Part shown: positions 26,329 through 33,610 of the stretch, piece by piece
Numbering within the stretch: position 1 is the first letter of the stretch
Layout of the letters: every line of letters begins with the position of its first letter
NCBI GenBank assembly: GCA_019912315.1
Contig: JAIOJA010000054.1
Location: forward strand, 1 to 64,000
Length of the DNA: 64,000 nt
Origin: Planctomycetota bacterium
GTDB taxonomy: Bacteria; Planctomycetota; UBA8742; UBA2392
Direction: 5' to 3'
Program-made: the position numbers and the translations under genes
The notes under the pieces: generated by a model
What the model was told of the DNA's origin: nothing
Database searches by the model: none
The model's input: the letters and a program-made list of their open reading frames with translations, nothing else

Positions 26329-27825
26329 ATGAGCACGATCACCTGCAACTCCTGCGGCATGCAGTATGACGGCTCCGGGCTTCAGCCCGGCGTCCAGTTT
26401 CAATGTACCCAATGCGGCGCCATGGTCGCCGTCGGCGGCGGCGCTCCGGCACCCGCGGCGGCACGCGGCCCGGCACGCCCTCGTGGCGGCCCTCCGGGGC
26501 GAGCACCTGCTCGCGGTCCGGCACGTGGTCCAGCACGCGGCCCGGCGCGAGGCCCCAAGCCCATGGCGGGCGGTCCCCAGCAGCAGATGCAGGACCAGCA
26601 GCAGGGTTACGGCCCACCGCCGCGAAAGGGCAGCAACGCCGGTCTGTTCGTTGGGATCGGGGTGGGCGCTGTTGTGCTGATCCTGATTGTCGTGGCCGTC
26701 ATCGCCAGCGGCGGGCCGACGCCACAGGACCAGGAGCGCCTGAAGGCCGAACAACAGGCACAGGAACAGAAAGAGCGCATTGAAAAGGAAATGGCGGAAA
26801 AACGCGTCGAAAACGAGGCCATCAAAAAACCCATGGACGCGTCGCTCGCGCAGGCGTCATCCGTGTTTGCCGCTTTGCAGAACGAAGACGCCGGGACGCT
26901 CGATGCGCTGTTCGACTGGGACGTTTATGCGGCCTACAACGCCACGTTGATCGACAGCAACAAGGACTTCCTCAACACGCCGCTGTTCGGAGTCGGACAG
27001 TGGGAGAAAGGCGCCGATGGCAGATACACGGGCAAGTTCCTGGGTGAGGTGGGGCATGGGGCGAGTGGTCTGCGCCAGCGCGTGATGGATTACATCAAGG
27101 AATTCATCTTCGGTGCGGAAGGCCTGGAGTGGGAGCGCGCGAAGACCGAATCCGACAACGGCGGCTTCACCCTTGAGCTCAACGGCACCAAGTACCTCGG
27201 CAAGAAAGTCTTCGTCACCTACCAGGGTGCCGGCAAGACCAAGGAGTTATGGCTTGGCGCACCCAAAGGCACGGACAACGTTCGTCTGCTGAACTTCGTG
27301 GACATGAGCTCGCTGAAGAACCTGCAGGCCCTCGAGGCCAAGAATGATCGCTCGGGCGACCAACGCGATCCGTACAACCCGGACCGCAACCCGAGCGACC
27401 CGGACCGCAACCCGCCCGACAACCCTGACGACCCGCCTGCGGACCCGGATGCTAACCTGCCGCAGGTCGCCAAGACCGGCGCCATGCCGACCGAGCCTGC
27501 ACTGGTGAACGCCGTCAACGACCTGAAGCGCGGGCAGGACCTCAACACCGCACGCATGAGAGCCGTGGAAAGCGAACCAAGCAAAGTACAGAAAAAGGCC
27601 ACCATGGGCGCGTTTATCGACCTGCTGATCGATGCCCAGGCCAACAAGGACCGCAAGCAGAAACTCAGCATCAGCAGCGCCCTGTGGGAGATCTGGCGCC
27701 CGTTTGTGCCGCAGGACTGGCAAAAGAAGGAAATGGTCTACACCCAGGATTTCGACGGACAAAGCGACAGTGACCTGATCGTCCGCCGCTGGCTTGAAGT
27801 GTACAACAGCTACAAGACCGACTGA
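26329..27825 (+). CDS. Zinc-ribbon, single-pass membrane protein with low-complexity linkers
   Basis: A 498-residue protein. Residues 1-30 form a CxxC...CxxC zinc ribbon (Cys 6, 9, 26, 29). Then comes a Gly/Pro/Arg/Ala linker with repeated ARGPARGP units (about 45-80), one membrane helix (AGLFVGIGVGAVVLILIVVAVIA), a charged coiled-coil-like stretch (RLKAEQQAQEQKERIEKEMAEKR), a globular domain (about 170-340), an Asn/Pro/Asp repeat linker (NPDRNPSDPDRNPPDNPDD) and a C-terminal helical domain. This layout is common in planctomycete-type genomes. Function unknown; the soluble part probably faces outward. A strong hairpin terminator follows. Confidence 0.6.
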   Translation: MSTITCNSCGMQYDGSGLQPGVQFQCTQCGAMVAVGGGAPAPAAARGPARPRGGPPGRAPARGPARGPARGPARGPKPMAGGPQQQMQDQQQGYGPPPRKGSNAGLFVGIGVGAVVLILIVVAVIASGGPTPQDQERLKAEQQAQEQKERIEKEMAEKRVENEAIKKPMDASLAQASSVFAALQNEDAGTLDALFDWDVYAAYNATLIDSNKDFLNTPLFGVGQWEKGADGRYTGKFLGEVGHGASGLRQRVMDYIKEFIFGAEGLEWERAKTESDNGGFTLELNGTKYLGKKVFVTYQGAGKTKELWLGAPKGTDNVRLLNFVDMSSLKNLQALEAKNDRSGDQRDPYNPDRNPSDPDRNPPDNPDDPPADPDANLPQVAKTGAMPTEPALVNAVNDLKRGQDLNTARMRAVESEPSKVQKKATMGAFIDLLIDAQANKDRKQKLSISSALWEIWRPFVPQDWQKKEMVYTQDFDGQSDSDLIVRRWLEVYNSYKTD

Positions 27826-27840
27826 TTCCCGTCATTCCTC

Positions 27841-27867
27841 AAAGCGCCCGCCACCGGCGGGCGCTTT
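27841..27867. terminator. Strong 12-bp hairpin terminator after the zinc-ribbon gene
   Basis: AAAGCGCCCGCC (27841-27852) pairs perfectly with GGCGGGCGCTTT (27856-27867), loop ACC. It ends in TTT and begins with AAA, so it could act in both directions. It lies 15 bp after the upstream stop. Confidence 0.75.
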
Positions 27868-27925
27868 GCGTTGCCCGGAATAGCCCGCGGCCTTTACATG
27901 TTGCTACAATGAATGCGGAGGATTC

Positions 27926-28459
27926 ATGGGTGACGTAGGCTTCTTTCTGCTGCTGGCCGTTGCAGCGATGCTTTCGTTCGGCGCGACCGAGACGCTGGCG
28001 ATCCGCCGGCGCCGACTGCGACGCGAACTGGTTGATTCACGCACTCCGCAGTCGGACGAAGTCTTCACCGTCGGTATCAGCACGTTGACCCCGGTGCCGC
28101 AGGGGTTCGTGCGCGCTTTCCGCCTGGCGGTAGCCCGCGCGATCGGCGTCGATCACACCCGACTGCTGCCCACGGACCGCATCTCGAAGGACCTTCGCGC
28201 CGTCAACTTCGACGCCTGGGAACTCGCGGCCGTGCTTGAGCGAACCTTCGACATGCGCGTGCGCGTTGTTGACGTCATGCGGGCCGGCACGCTGCGCGAG
28301 CTGTGCAAACAGCTGTACCTCGGCAGTGAAAACATCTCGGAGTCCGACCCGCCCCTGCACCGCGACCCGGTGCCGAAGCTGCGCGCCCCCGAGCCGGAAG
28401 TCATCATGCCCATCGAAGTCACGGTGCCGGACCAGCCGGCGGACGAAGGCAAACACTAG
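27926..28459 (+). CDS. Membrane-anchored protein with acyl-carrier-like domain lacking the Ser
   Basis: A 177-residue protein: an N-terminal membrane helix (VGFFLLLAVAAMLSFGATE), an Arg-rich linker, then a helical domain whose centre, DRISKDLRAVNFDAWELAAVLER, followed by FDMRV and TLRELCKQLYLG, has the spacing of acyl carrier proteins. The D-S-L attachment site is replaced by FDAWEL, so no phosphopantetheine could be attached. The tail is Pro/Glu-rich. It is expressed with GGAGG 4 nt before ATG. No family name is known to me; a scaffold or binding domain derived from ACP is possible. Confidence 0.5.
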   Translation: MGDVGFFLLLAVAAMLSFGATETLAIRRRRLRRELVDSRTPQSDEVFTVGISTLTPVPQGFVRAFRLAVARAIGVDHTRLLPTDRISKDLRAVNFDAWELAAVLERTFDMRVRVVDVMRAGTLRELCKQLYLGSENISESDPPLHRDPVPKLRAPEPEVIMPIEVTVPDQPADEGKH

Positions 28460-28483
28460 ACAGATCAACCGCGCTCAAATTCG

Positions 28484-28520
28484 AAGGTCGAACACGGCGG
28501 GTTCTTCACCTTTCGACCCT
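28484..28520. repeat. Short empty palindrome resembling the S23 copy-1 arms
   Basis: AAGGTCGAA (28484-28492) and TTCGACCCT (28512-28520) are near-inverted copies. The right side, read on the minus strand, is very like the GGTCAAGGGTCGAAGG stretch at the left end of the cassette at 22975. It sits 28 bp before the esterase start. Confidence 0.45.
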
Positions 28521-28547
28521 GACCGGCTTTCAATCTATAGTCGTGGC

Positions 28548-29249
28548 ATGAAAGACCGCATCAAAGAGTCCACTTCCACCTTTCACCTCGAGTGCCCCTA
28601 TACGCTTGTGCTGCCCGAGGGCTTTCGGCGCAACCGCGCATGGCCGCTGGTGATCGCGCTGCACGGTATGGGGCAATACGAGGCCCTGATACAGCGCGCC
28701 ATGACCCCGCTGTTCGACCGCCCGTGGATCTGGCTGTTTCCGCGCGGCGTCTATCCTTTCGAGATGCGCCAGCCCGACAAAATCCGTATCGGCTACGCCT
28801 GGTACCTCTACACCGGCGACCAGGATGCCCTGCGCGAGAGTTTCCGCGTCTCGGACAATCATCTGATGAACCTGCAGGACGTAATCCGCAAGGAATACCC
28901 GATCAGCGACACGGCCGTGATCGGTTTTTCCCAGGGCGGCTATCTCGCGGGCTACGTGGCGCCGCAGCACCCGGAGCGCTTCCGCGCGGGGGGCAGCATC
29001 GGCGGGCGCATCAAGCACGAGTTTCTGAATGACGTGCCGGCCTTGGCGCACAAGTCCGTCGCGCTGGCGCAGTTTCACGGCGGGCGGGACGAAAACGTGA
29101 AACCGGCACTCGCGCGCGAGGCGCTTGAAAAGTGCAAGGCCCTCGGCTTTGAAGATGCGGACTACTTCCAGGATGACGAGTGCGCACACCAGATCAGCGA
29201 CAAGCTGGTGCTTGAAGTCGGGCTGTGGCTGGAAAGGTTGCTGACTTGA
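28548..29249 (+). CDS. Alpha/beta hydrolase, carboxylesterase/phospholipase type
   Basis: A 233-residue alpha/beta hydrolase with LVIALHGMGQYE (oxyanion region), the nucleophile elbow GFSQGGYLAGY, a putative acid in FHGGRDENV and the catalytic His in CAHQIS. No signal peptide is visible, so it is probably cytosolic. It resembles serine esterases that split small esters. Its stop overlaps a lipoprotein start (TTGA at 29246-29249), so the two genes are coupled. Confidence 0.75.
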   Translation: MKDRIKESTSTFHLECPYTLVLPEGFRRNRAWPLVIALHGMGQYEALIQRAMTPLFDRPWIWLFPRGVYPFEMRQPDKIRIGYAWYLYTGDQDALRESFRVSDNHLMNLQDVIRKEYPISDTAVIGFSQGGYLAGYVAPQHPERFRAGGSIGGRIKHEFLNDVPALAHKSVALAQFHGGRDENVKPALAREALEKCKALGFEDADYFQDDECAHQISDKLVLEVGLWLERLLT

Positions 29250-29674
29250 GATACCTGGCGCTATTGCTGCTGCTGGCGGGCTGCGCGATCGGCCCCTACG
29301 CCGACCGCCCCGAATACAAGCTGCCAAGTACACGTGCGGTCGCGGCGCGCCACCTGACCGAGGCACTGGCATTCGGCGGTCGCGGCGTAAGTGAGGTGGC
29401 GGGCGACGAGCTGAAGCTTACATGGCACGAGTATCGCACACTCACGGACAAACGGAACGTGCTGATGGAGCGCGAGCTTCAGTTTCTGGAAATCACCTTT
29501 GTCGCCCGACCCGTTCAGCCGGGCGAGTGGTGGCAGCTGGAAATCACGGCGACGGGCGGCGCGATCACCTTCGAGTTCGAAAGCGCCGACGCCGCTTCCA
29601 AGGCCGAAGCAGCCTTTCGCCGCCTGCGCCAGCCCCTCAACGAGGGCGAACACAAGAAGCTTGCCCCCGGCTAA
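29246..29674 (+). CDS. Small lipoprotein, unknown function
   Basis: A 142-residue protein with a clean lipoprotein signal (YLALLLLLAGC, Cys at about 13) and a soluble domain of mixed strands and a final helix. I start it at TTG 29246, which overlaps the esterase stop; a GTG at 29225 would add seven residues. Its end overlaps the convergent ridA gene by 4 bp. No family is recognised. Confidence 0.55.
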   Translation: MRYLALLLLLAGCAIGPYADRPEYKLPSTRAVAARHLTEALAFGGRGVSEVAGDELKLTWHEYRTLTDKRNVLMERELQFLEITFVARPVQPGEWWQLEITATGGAITFEFESADAASKAEAAFRRLRQPLNEGEHKKLAPG

Positions 29675-30060
29675 CCCAGCGCGGCGATGCAGTCGATTTC
29701 GACTTTCACATCTTTCGGCAGACGCGCGACTTCGACCGTCGCCCGGGCCGGTCGGTGATCGCCCATGGAAGCCGCGTAGACGTCGTTGACGCCGGCGAAG
29801 TCGTTCATGTCTTTCAGGAAAATCGTGGTCTTCACCACGTTGCTGAAGTCGCAGCCCGACGCCTTCAGCACTTCCAGCAGGTTTGCCATCACCTTGACGG
29901 TCTGTTCGCCGGCGGTTTCACCCACGACCTCGCCGCTTGACGCGTCAAGTGGTATCTGCCCGCTGCAGAACAGAAAGCCGTTGCTGCTGACGGCCTGGCT
30001 GTAGGGCCCGATGGCCTTCGGCGCGTTGTCACTGCTTACGATCTGGATGTCTTTGGACAT
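29671..30060 (-). CDS. ridA: RidA family enamine/imine deaminase
   Basis: A 129-residue RidA/YjgF protein with the family landmarks AIGPYSQAV, FCSGQIPLD, and RPARATVEVARLPKDVKVEIDCIA, including the Arg needed for 2-aminoacrylate deamination. It hydrolyses reactive enamine intermediates made by PLP enzymes. An exact copy of the palindrome CTTGACGCGTCAAG lies within it at 29936-29949 and encodes LDAS. ATG at 30060 follows GGAGACACCC. Confidence 0.92.
   Translation of the reverse strand: MSKDIQIVSSDNAPKAIGPYSQAVSSNGFLFCSGQIPLDASSGEVVGETAGEQTVKVMANLLEVLKASGCDFSNVVKTTIFLKDMNDFAGVNDVYAASMGDHRPARATVEVARLPKDVKVEIDCIAALG
29936..29949. repeat. HIP-like palindrome CTTGACGCGTCAAG in ridA
   Basis: Third exact copy, on the minus-strand gene ridA and again read as Leu-Asp-Ala-Ser. 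Confidence 0.6.
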
Positions 30061-30087
30061 GGGTGTCTCCTTCGTCGCGTCTATGGC

Positions 30088-30525
30088 TGATGGTCTATGG
30101 TCGATGGTTAACTGCCTTCGACCCTCCGGCGCAGGCTGTATAGTTTCTTTGCCAAGAGGGTCACGTCCGCAAGCAGTGGCCCGGTTTCTTCCTCGGTCGC
30201 AAAGCCCAAGTCGGTGGCGAGCATCCGTTGGTACTCGGTTTCGGCCAACGACGACTCAGCGATGTTCAGAAACCTTGCGTAGTCGTTGGGCTTTGCGCGC
30301 TTTGAACCCTCGGCAATGTTCGTCGGCACGGACGATACAGACCGTCGAATCTGAGACGTCAAGCCAAAGCGTTCGTCCGCCGGAAAGCCCCTGCTCAGCC
30401 GATAGACTTCCAAAGTCAACTTGTGGCCACGCTGCCAGACTTCAAGGTTCTGAAACCGCTGCATAAGAACCTCCGCCACCACTACGAAGCAACACAAACC
30501 ATTAACTATCAACCGTAAACCATCA
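30088..30525 (-). mobile_element. Inverted-repeat cassette carrying four-helix-bundle gene, copy 2
   Basis: Arms at 30088-30111 and 30502-30525 are 24-bp inverted repeats with four mismatches, all transitions. Each arm is a run of heptamers of form KATGGTY. The left arm overlaps the stop codon of the enclosed gene; the right arm is 37 bp upstream of its start. Sequence of these arms is unrelated to those of copy 1, though the layout is the same. Confidence 0.65.
30108..30464 (-). CDS. Four helix bundle protein (S23 / intervening-sequence family), copy 2
   Basis: A 118-residue protein with the same pattern as the copy at 22995: FQNLEVWQRGHKL, LTSQIRRSVSSVPTNIAEGSKR, NDYARFLNIAESSLAETEYQ, and a last helix KKLYSLRRRVEG. 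GGAGG precedes the ATG at 30464. It probably forms an oligomeric helical bundle that binds nucleic acid. Flanking inverted repeats suggest that gene and arms move as one unit. It lies between dgt and ridA on the minus strand. Confidence 0.88.
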   Translation of the reverse strand: MQRFQNLEVWQRGHKLTLEVYRLSRGFPADERFGLTSQIRRSVSSVPTNIAEGSKRAKPNDYARFLNIAESSLAETEYQRMLATDLGFATEEETGPLLADVTLLAKKLYSLRRRVEGS

Positions 30526-30527
30526 AC

Positions 30528-30548
30528 GCGAAGGTCAAAGACCTTCGC
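30528..30548 (-). terminator. Perfect 9-bp hairpin directly after dgt
   Basis: GCGAAGGTC (30528-30536) pairs with GACCTTCGC (30540-30548), loop AAA. It abuts the dgt stop. There is no clear T-run on the minus strand, so termination is possible but unproven; it may also be the edge of the repeat cassette. Confidence 0.4.
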
Positions 30549-31709
30549 CTACCACGTATCCGGGTCAAATAGTTTCTTGTACTGCTCCAGCGCGTAGCGG
30601 TCGGTCATGCCGGAGATGTAGTCGCAGACTACGCGGTGCAGCTCAATGCCGTCGCTCAGGCGCTTGTGGAAGCCGCCGGGCATCAGGTACGGCTCACTGA
30701 CGTAGCGCTCGAACATCTCGCGCATGAAGCGGGTGCTCTTTTCCATGCCGCGCCGCACATGCCGGTGCATGTACAGCTTGTGGTAAAGCATCAGCTTCAG
30801 CCCCTTCACCTTCTTCTTGAACTCCGGGCTGAAGTCCACGACCGCGTCCTTGCTCTGGTGACTCAGCACGTCCTGCGCGTTTTTAAAATCCAGCTTCATC
30901 AACCGGGCGGTCGTGTGCTGCAGCAGGTCGGTCACCTGCAGATCTTTCAGTCGGCGCACAAGCTGATAGCGCAGCAGGTCTTCTTCGCCCTCGGGCACGT
31001 TGGCTTTGGCGTACTCCTCGGCCTGCGCGAACAGTTCGCTTTCGCGGGCCGCATCCCACTTCAGCAGACCGGAGTACAGCCCGTCGTCGGTGTCGTGCGC
31101 GTTATAGCTGATCTCATCGGCGGCGTTGGCAACCTGCGCTTCCAGGCTTGGTGATTCCCGATCAACCAGCCCGCGAAACAGCGGCTTGTCGTAATCCGTG
31201 CGGTGTTTCATCAGCCCGTAGCGCAACTCGTGCGTCGGGTTCAGCCCGCCGAATCGGGGCAGGTAGTGACGCTCGATCTCGTCAACGATGCGCAGGCTTT
31301 GCCCGTTGTGCTCATAGCCGCCGTGGTCCCGCATGAGATCGCGCATGGCGTGCTCACCGGCGTGGCCGAAGGGCGTATGCCCCAGGTCGTGCGCCAGCGA
31401 GATCGCTTCGGTGAGGTCCTCGTTCAGACCCAGCGAGCGCGCGATGGTGCGGGCGGCCTGGGCGACTTCAATCGTGTGTGTGAGGCGCGTGCGGAAGTGG
31501 TCGCCGCTCCAGTTCAGAAACACCTGCGTCTTGTACTCGAGGCGCCGGAAGGCCGCGCAGTGAATGATACGGTCGCGGTCACGCTGAAAGCACGTGCGGT
31601 AAGGGTGTTCGTCTTCGGCGTGGCGGCGCCCCTGCGACTCGCAGGCTTTCAGGGCATAGGGCGCGAGAGTTTTGATCTCCCACTGCTCAATGGCGTCGCG
31701 GTCGTTCAT
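30549..31709 (-). CDS. dgt: dNTP triphosphohydrolase (Dgt-like, HD domain)
   Basis: A 386-residue HD-domain enzyme. The motif parts are RTRLTHTIEVAQ (first His), AISLAHDLGHTPFGHAGE (His-Asp) and a later HDTDDGL (Asp). The N-terminal FQRDRDRIIHCAAFRRLEYKTQVF is typical of Dgt proteins, which remove triphosphate from dNTPs. Start ATG 31709 (MNDRDAIEQW) is chosen by homology of the N-terminus; the upstream extension has no likeness to the family and no strong Shine-Dalgarno is seen. Confidence 0.88.
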   Translation of the reverse strand: MNDRDAIEQWEIKTLAPYALKACESQGRRHAEDEHPYRTCFQRDRDRIIHCAAFRRLEYKTQVFLNWSGDHFRTRLTHTIEVAQAARTIARSLGLNEDLTEAISLAHDLGHTPFGHAGEHAMRDLMRDHGGYEHNGQSLRIVDEIERHYLPRFGGLNPTHELRYGLMKHRTDYDKPLFRGLVDRESPSLEAQVANAADEISYNAHDTDDGLYSGLLKWDAARESELFAQAEEYAKANVPEGEEDLLRYQLVRRLKDLQVTDLLQHTTARLMKLDFKNAQDVLSHQSKDAVVDFSPEFKKKVKGLKLMLYHKLYMHRHVRRGMEKSTRFMREMFERYVSEPYLMPGGFHKRLSDGIELHRVVCDYISGMTDRYALEQYKKLFDPDTW

Positions 31710-31772
31710 GTCGGCATTCAAGCACGGGGCGACGCCTATACCAACAGTTGTGATCGGGGATAGTCTGGGGAA

Positions 31773-31940
31773 ATGTCGGACCTGCCTGAACTCGGGCGGC
31801 CGGTGTTGTGGGGCCTTGCCGTGGGCGGCGAGGCGGGCGTGCGGCGCGTGCTTGAGCTCTATCGTGAAGACTTCGCACGCGCCATGCAACTCGCCGGTTG
31901 CCCGGCTATCGCTGACATCACGCCCGACCTCGTCGCCTAG
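31773..31940 (+). pseudogene. Remnant: C-terminal end of an FMN-dependent alpha-hydroxyacid dehydrogenase/oxidase
   Basis: A 55-codon frame encodes GRPVLWGLAVGGEAGVRRVL and then AMQLAGCPAIADITPDLV, the last helices of the LldD/lactate-oxidase family (normally about 350-400 residues). An in-frame stop lies 12 bp upstream, and no FMN-barrel sequence precedes it. It is a decayed 3' end, placed between dgt and a small membrane gene. Confidence 0.65.
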
Positions 31941-32263
31941 CCGACGATCCTCGACGCCACGGCGAAAGAAATCATCGTGAACGCCGAGCCCGCCAGCGAC
32001 AGCGCGAGTGCGAATCCGTCCTTTCGCACGCGCGGCCTGGGAACCATCCAGAACGCCGCAATGGAAAACACGAAGAGCATCAGCCCCAGGTACAGCGAAG
32101 GGCGCGCAAGCAGCAGAAACCCGACACGCCCGAATTCGGTTACGCCCGCACAACACACCGCAAACCACAACCCCGCCAGCAACCCCGGCGTCCATACCAG
32201 GGTGGTCTTCATGAATCCGCGCGCCGAAGCATTCGTTGACCAGTCCGTCGTGAGTCCGCTCAT
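31937..32263 (-). CDS. Small membrane protein, three helices
   Basis: A 108-residue protein with about three hydrophobic segments (TPGLLAGLWFAVCCAG, LYLGLMLFVFSIAAFW, FALALSLAGSAFTMISFAVA). ATG 32263 has GGAG 6 nt upstream. No family is recognised. It converges with the oxidase remnant and overlaps its stop by 4 bp. Confidence 0.55.
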   Translation of the reverse strand: MSGLTTDWSTNASARGFMKTTLVWTPGLLAGLWFAVCCAGVTEFGRVGFLLLARPSLYLGLMLFVFSIAAFWMVPRPRVRKDGFALALSLAGSAFTMISFAVASRIVG

Positions 32264-32477
32264 GGCAATCTCCGTTCTTGTCCGGCAAATCGATTCGGCA
32301 GGTACGTCGTTCGACTTGACGGCAAAGCCCGGAAACACGCCTTTGCAAGCGCCCGCAACGCACAGCGCAAGACGGAAGCGCCGTCGCCGCCAAAACTTCG
32401 GCGCACGAATCGCCGCCGAAAAAGTTTTGCGCGCGTGCTATCCTGCTCGCGCCCGGCGTGTGCAAGCTGGAGAATCC

Positions 32478-33206
32478 ATGAAGGCGTTGTCGCTTTTCTC
32501 ACTGATGGTTGTCGCTCTTGCCGCCTGTGGCGGAAGTCGCCTCGCGCCGCGCGTGGAAGCGCCCCAAGATCCTGAGCCGGTTGTCGTGCCCGAGCCCGCA
32601 CCGGCGCCCGCCCAGCCAACCACGGACATCGTCATCACCACCGGCGTTCACGGCAACGAGCCTTCGGGCTGGCTCGTGCAGGACCAGCTCTTTGCGCTTG
32701 GCTTCAACGTGTTCGGCCCCTGCAACCCCTGGGGCATACAGAACAACAAGCGCGAGCTCGAAGACGGCACGGACCTCAACCGCGCCTTCGCCTGGGAAGG
32801 CTACGCCGAAGTTGACGCGGTCAAAAAGTTCCTTGAGGAAAACCCGCCCGGACTTCTGCTGGATCTGCACGAAGACCCGAACGGAACCGGCGCATACCTG
32901 ATTCAGAATGGGCCGGACGATGACATCGCCCGCGCGATCATTGACGCCCTGAAAGACGAGTTCGAATTCGACCCGGAGCCGCGCTCGGTCATCACCGGCG
33001 AGAACGGGCTGGTGAAGCCGACGCTGCAACAGCTTCGCGGGCTGCTGTTCCTGAAGGTATACGGGCTCGCGGTTTACGCCTGGGCCAACTACGCCTGCAC
33101 GGCCATCGTGGTCGAATGCCCCGGCGCCTGGCCCGAGGACAAGCGTAAGCGCTACCAGTTACGCGTGTGCGAAGTCGCGCGCGAGATTTACGCCGCCCGG
33201 CGTTAG
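32478..33206 (+). CDS. M14/AstE-like zinc carboxypeptidase-fold lipoprotein
   Basis: A 242-residue lipoprotein: signal with lipobox LAAC, then a Pro/Glu linker, then a domain starting VITTGVHGNEPSG, whose H-x-x-E is the zinc motif of M14 peptidases and succinylglutamate desuccinylase/aspartoacylase enzymes. DLNRAF (conserved Asn-Arg) and LLLDLHEDPNG (third ligand region) follow. A VVECPG near the end may hold the catalytic Glu. It probably trims peptides or N-acyl amino acids outside the inner membrane. GGAG precedes the ATG. Confidence 0.7.
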   Translation: MKALSLFSLMVVALAACGGSRLAPRVEAPQDPEPVVVPEPAPAPAQPTTDIVITTGVHGNEPSGWLVQDQLFALGFNVFGPCNPWGIQNNKRELEDGTDLNRAFAWEGYAEVDAVKKFLEENPPGLLLDLHEDPNGTGAYLIQNGPDDDIARAIIDALKDEFEFDPEPRSVITGENGLVKPTLQQLRGLLFLKVYGLAVYAWANYACTAIVVECPGAWPEDKRKRYQLRVCEVAREIYAARR

Positions 33207-33610
33207 AGCGTTTTCATGGTTGGTTTGCAGAGTCGCTGACGAGTGGGGAGTCCGGAGTAAGGGCCTGTCGTTACTCCCGCCCCACCTGGTTCTACAGAAG
33301 AACCCTGAAACTGCTCTCAGCGGTCCTGCATGAGTTTCTTTATGTGTACGAAGGACAACCACCGCACGCCACGGACTGTGGGGTTTTCGCTCCTTCGCGC
33401 GGGTCGTGTTGGCTTGGGCAGGGTGTACACCCAATCTCGTGCTGTATCCGTGGCTGATTTAAACCCGTGGCGTCGTCGTACGGGGCGGTTGTCGCGGAAC
33501 ACGATGGCCGCTCCCTTGCCTTCGCCAAGGCTTTGCCGGACAAGTGCGATCGTGGTTCTGTCACGGGCGGCGGCTCGTGCCTTGGGCGTCCAGGACGTAC
33601 GCAGCACCGC
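33207..33610. other. 404-bp stretch without a supported gene
   Basis: Several frames are open here (for example 33317-33607 on the minus strand, 96 codons, from a GTG), but none shows a family pattern or a ribosome-binding site, and they overlap one another. I see no tRNA or strong hairpin. It separates a plus-strand and a minus-strand gene that converge. Confidence 0.5.

Noticed and set aside
30528-30548. The hairpin after dgt as a third arm of the S23 cassette
   Set aside because: It is a separate perfect 9-bp hairpin with no partner on the other side of the S23 gene. Its AAGGTC sequence recalls copy 1 but the match is short.
33317-33607. 96-codon minus-strand frame in the 33.2-33.6 kb gap
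   Set aside because: GTG start without Shine-Dalgarno, overlapping rival frames of equal length, and no recognisable motif.
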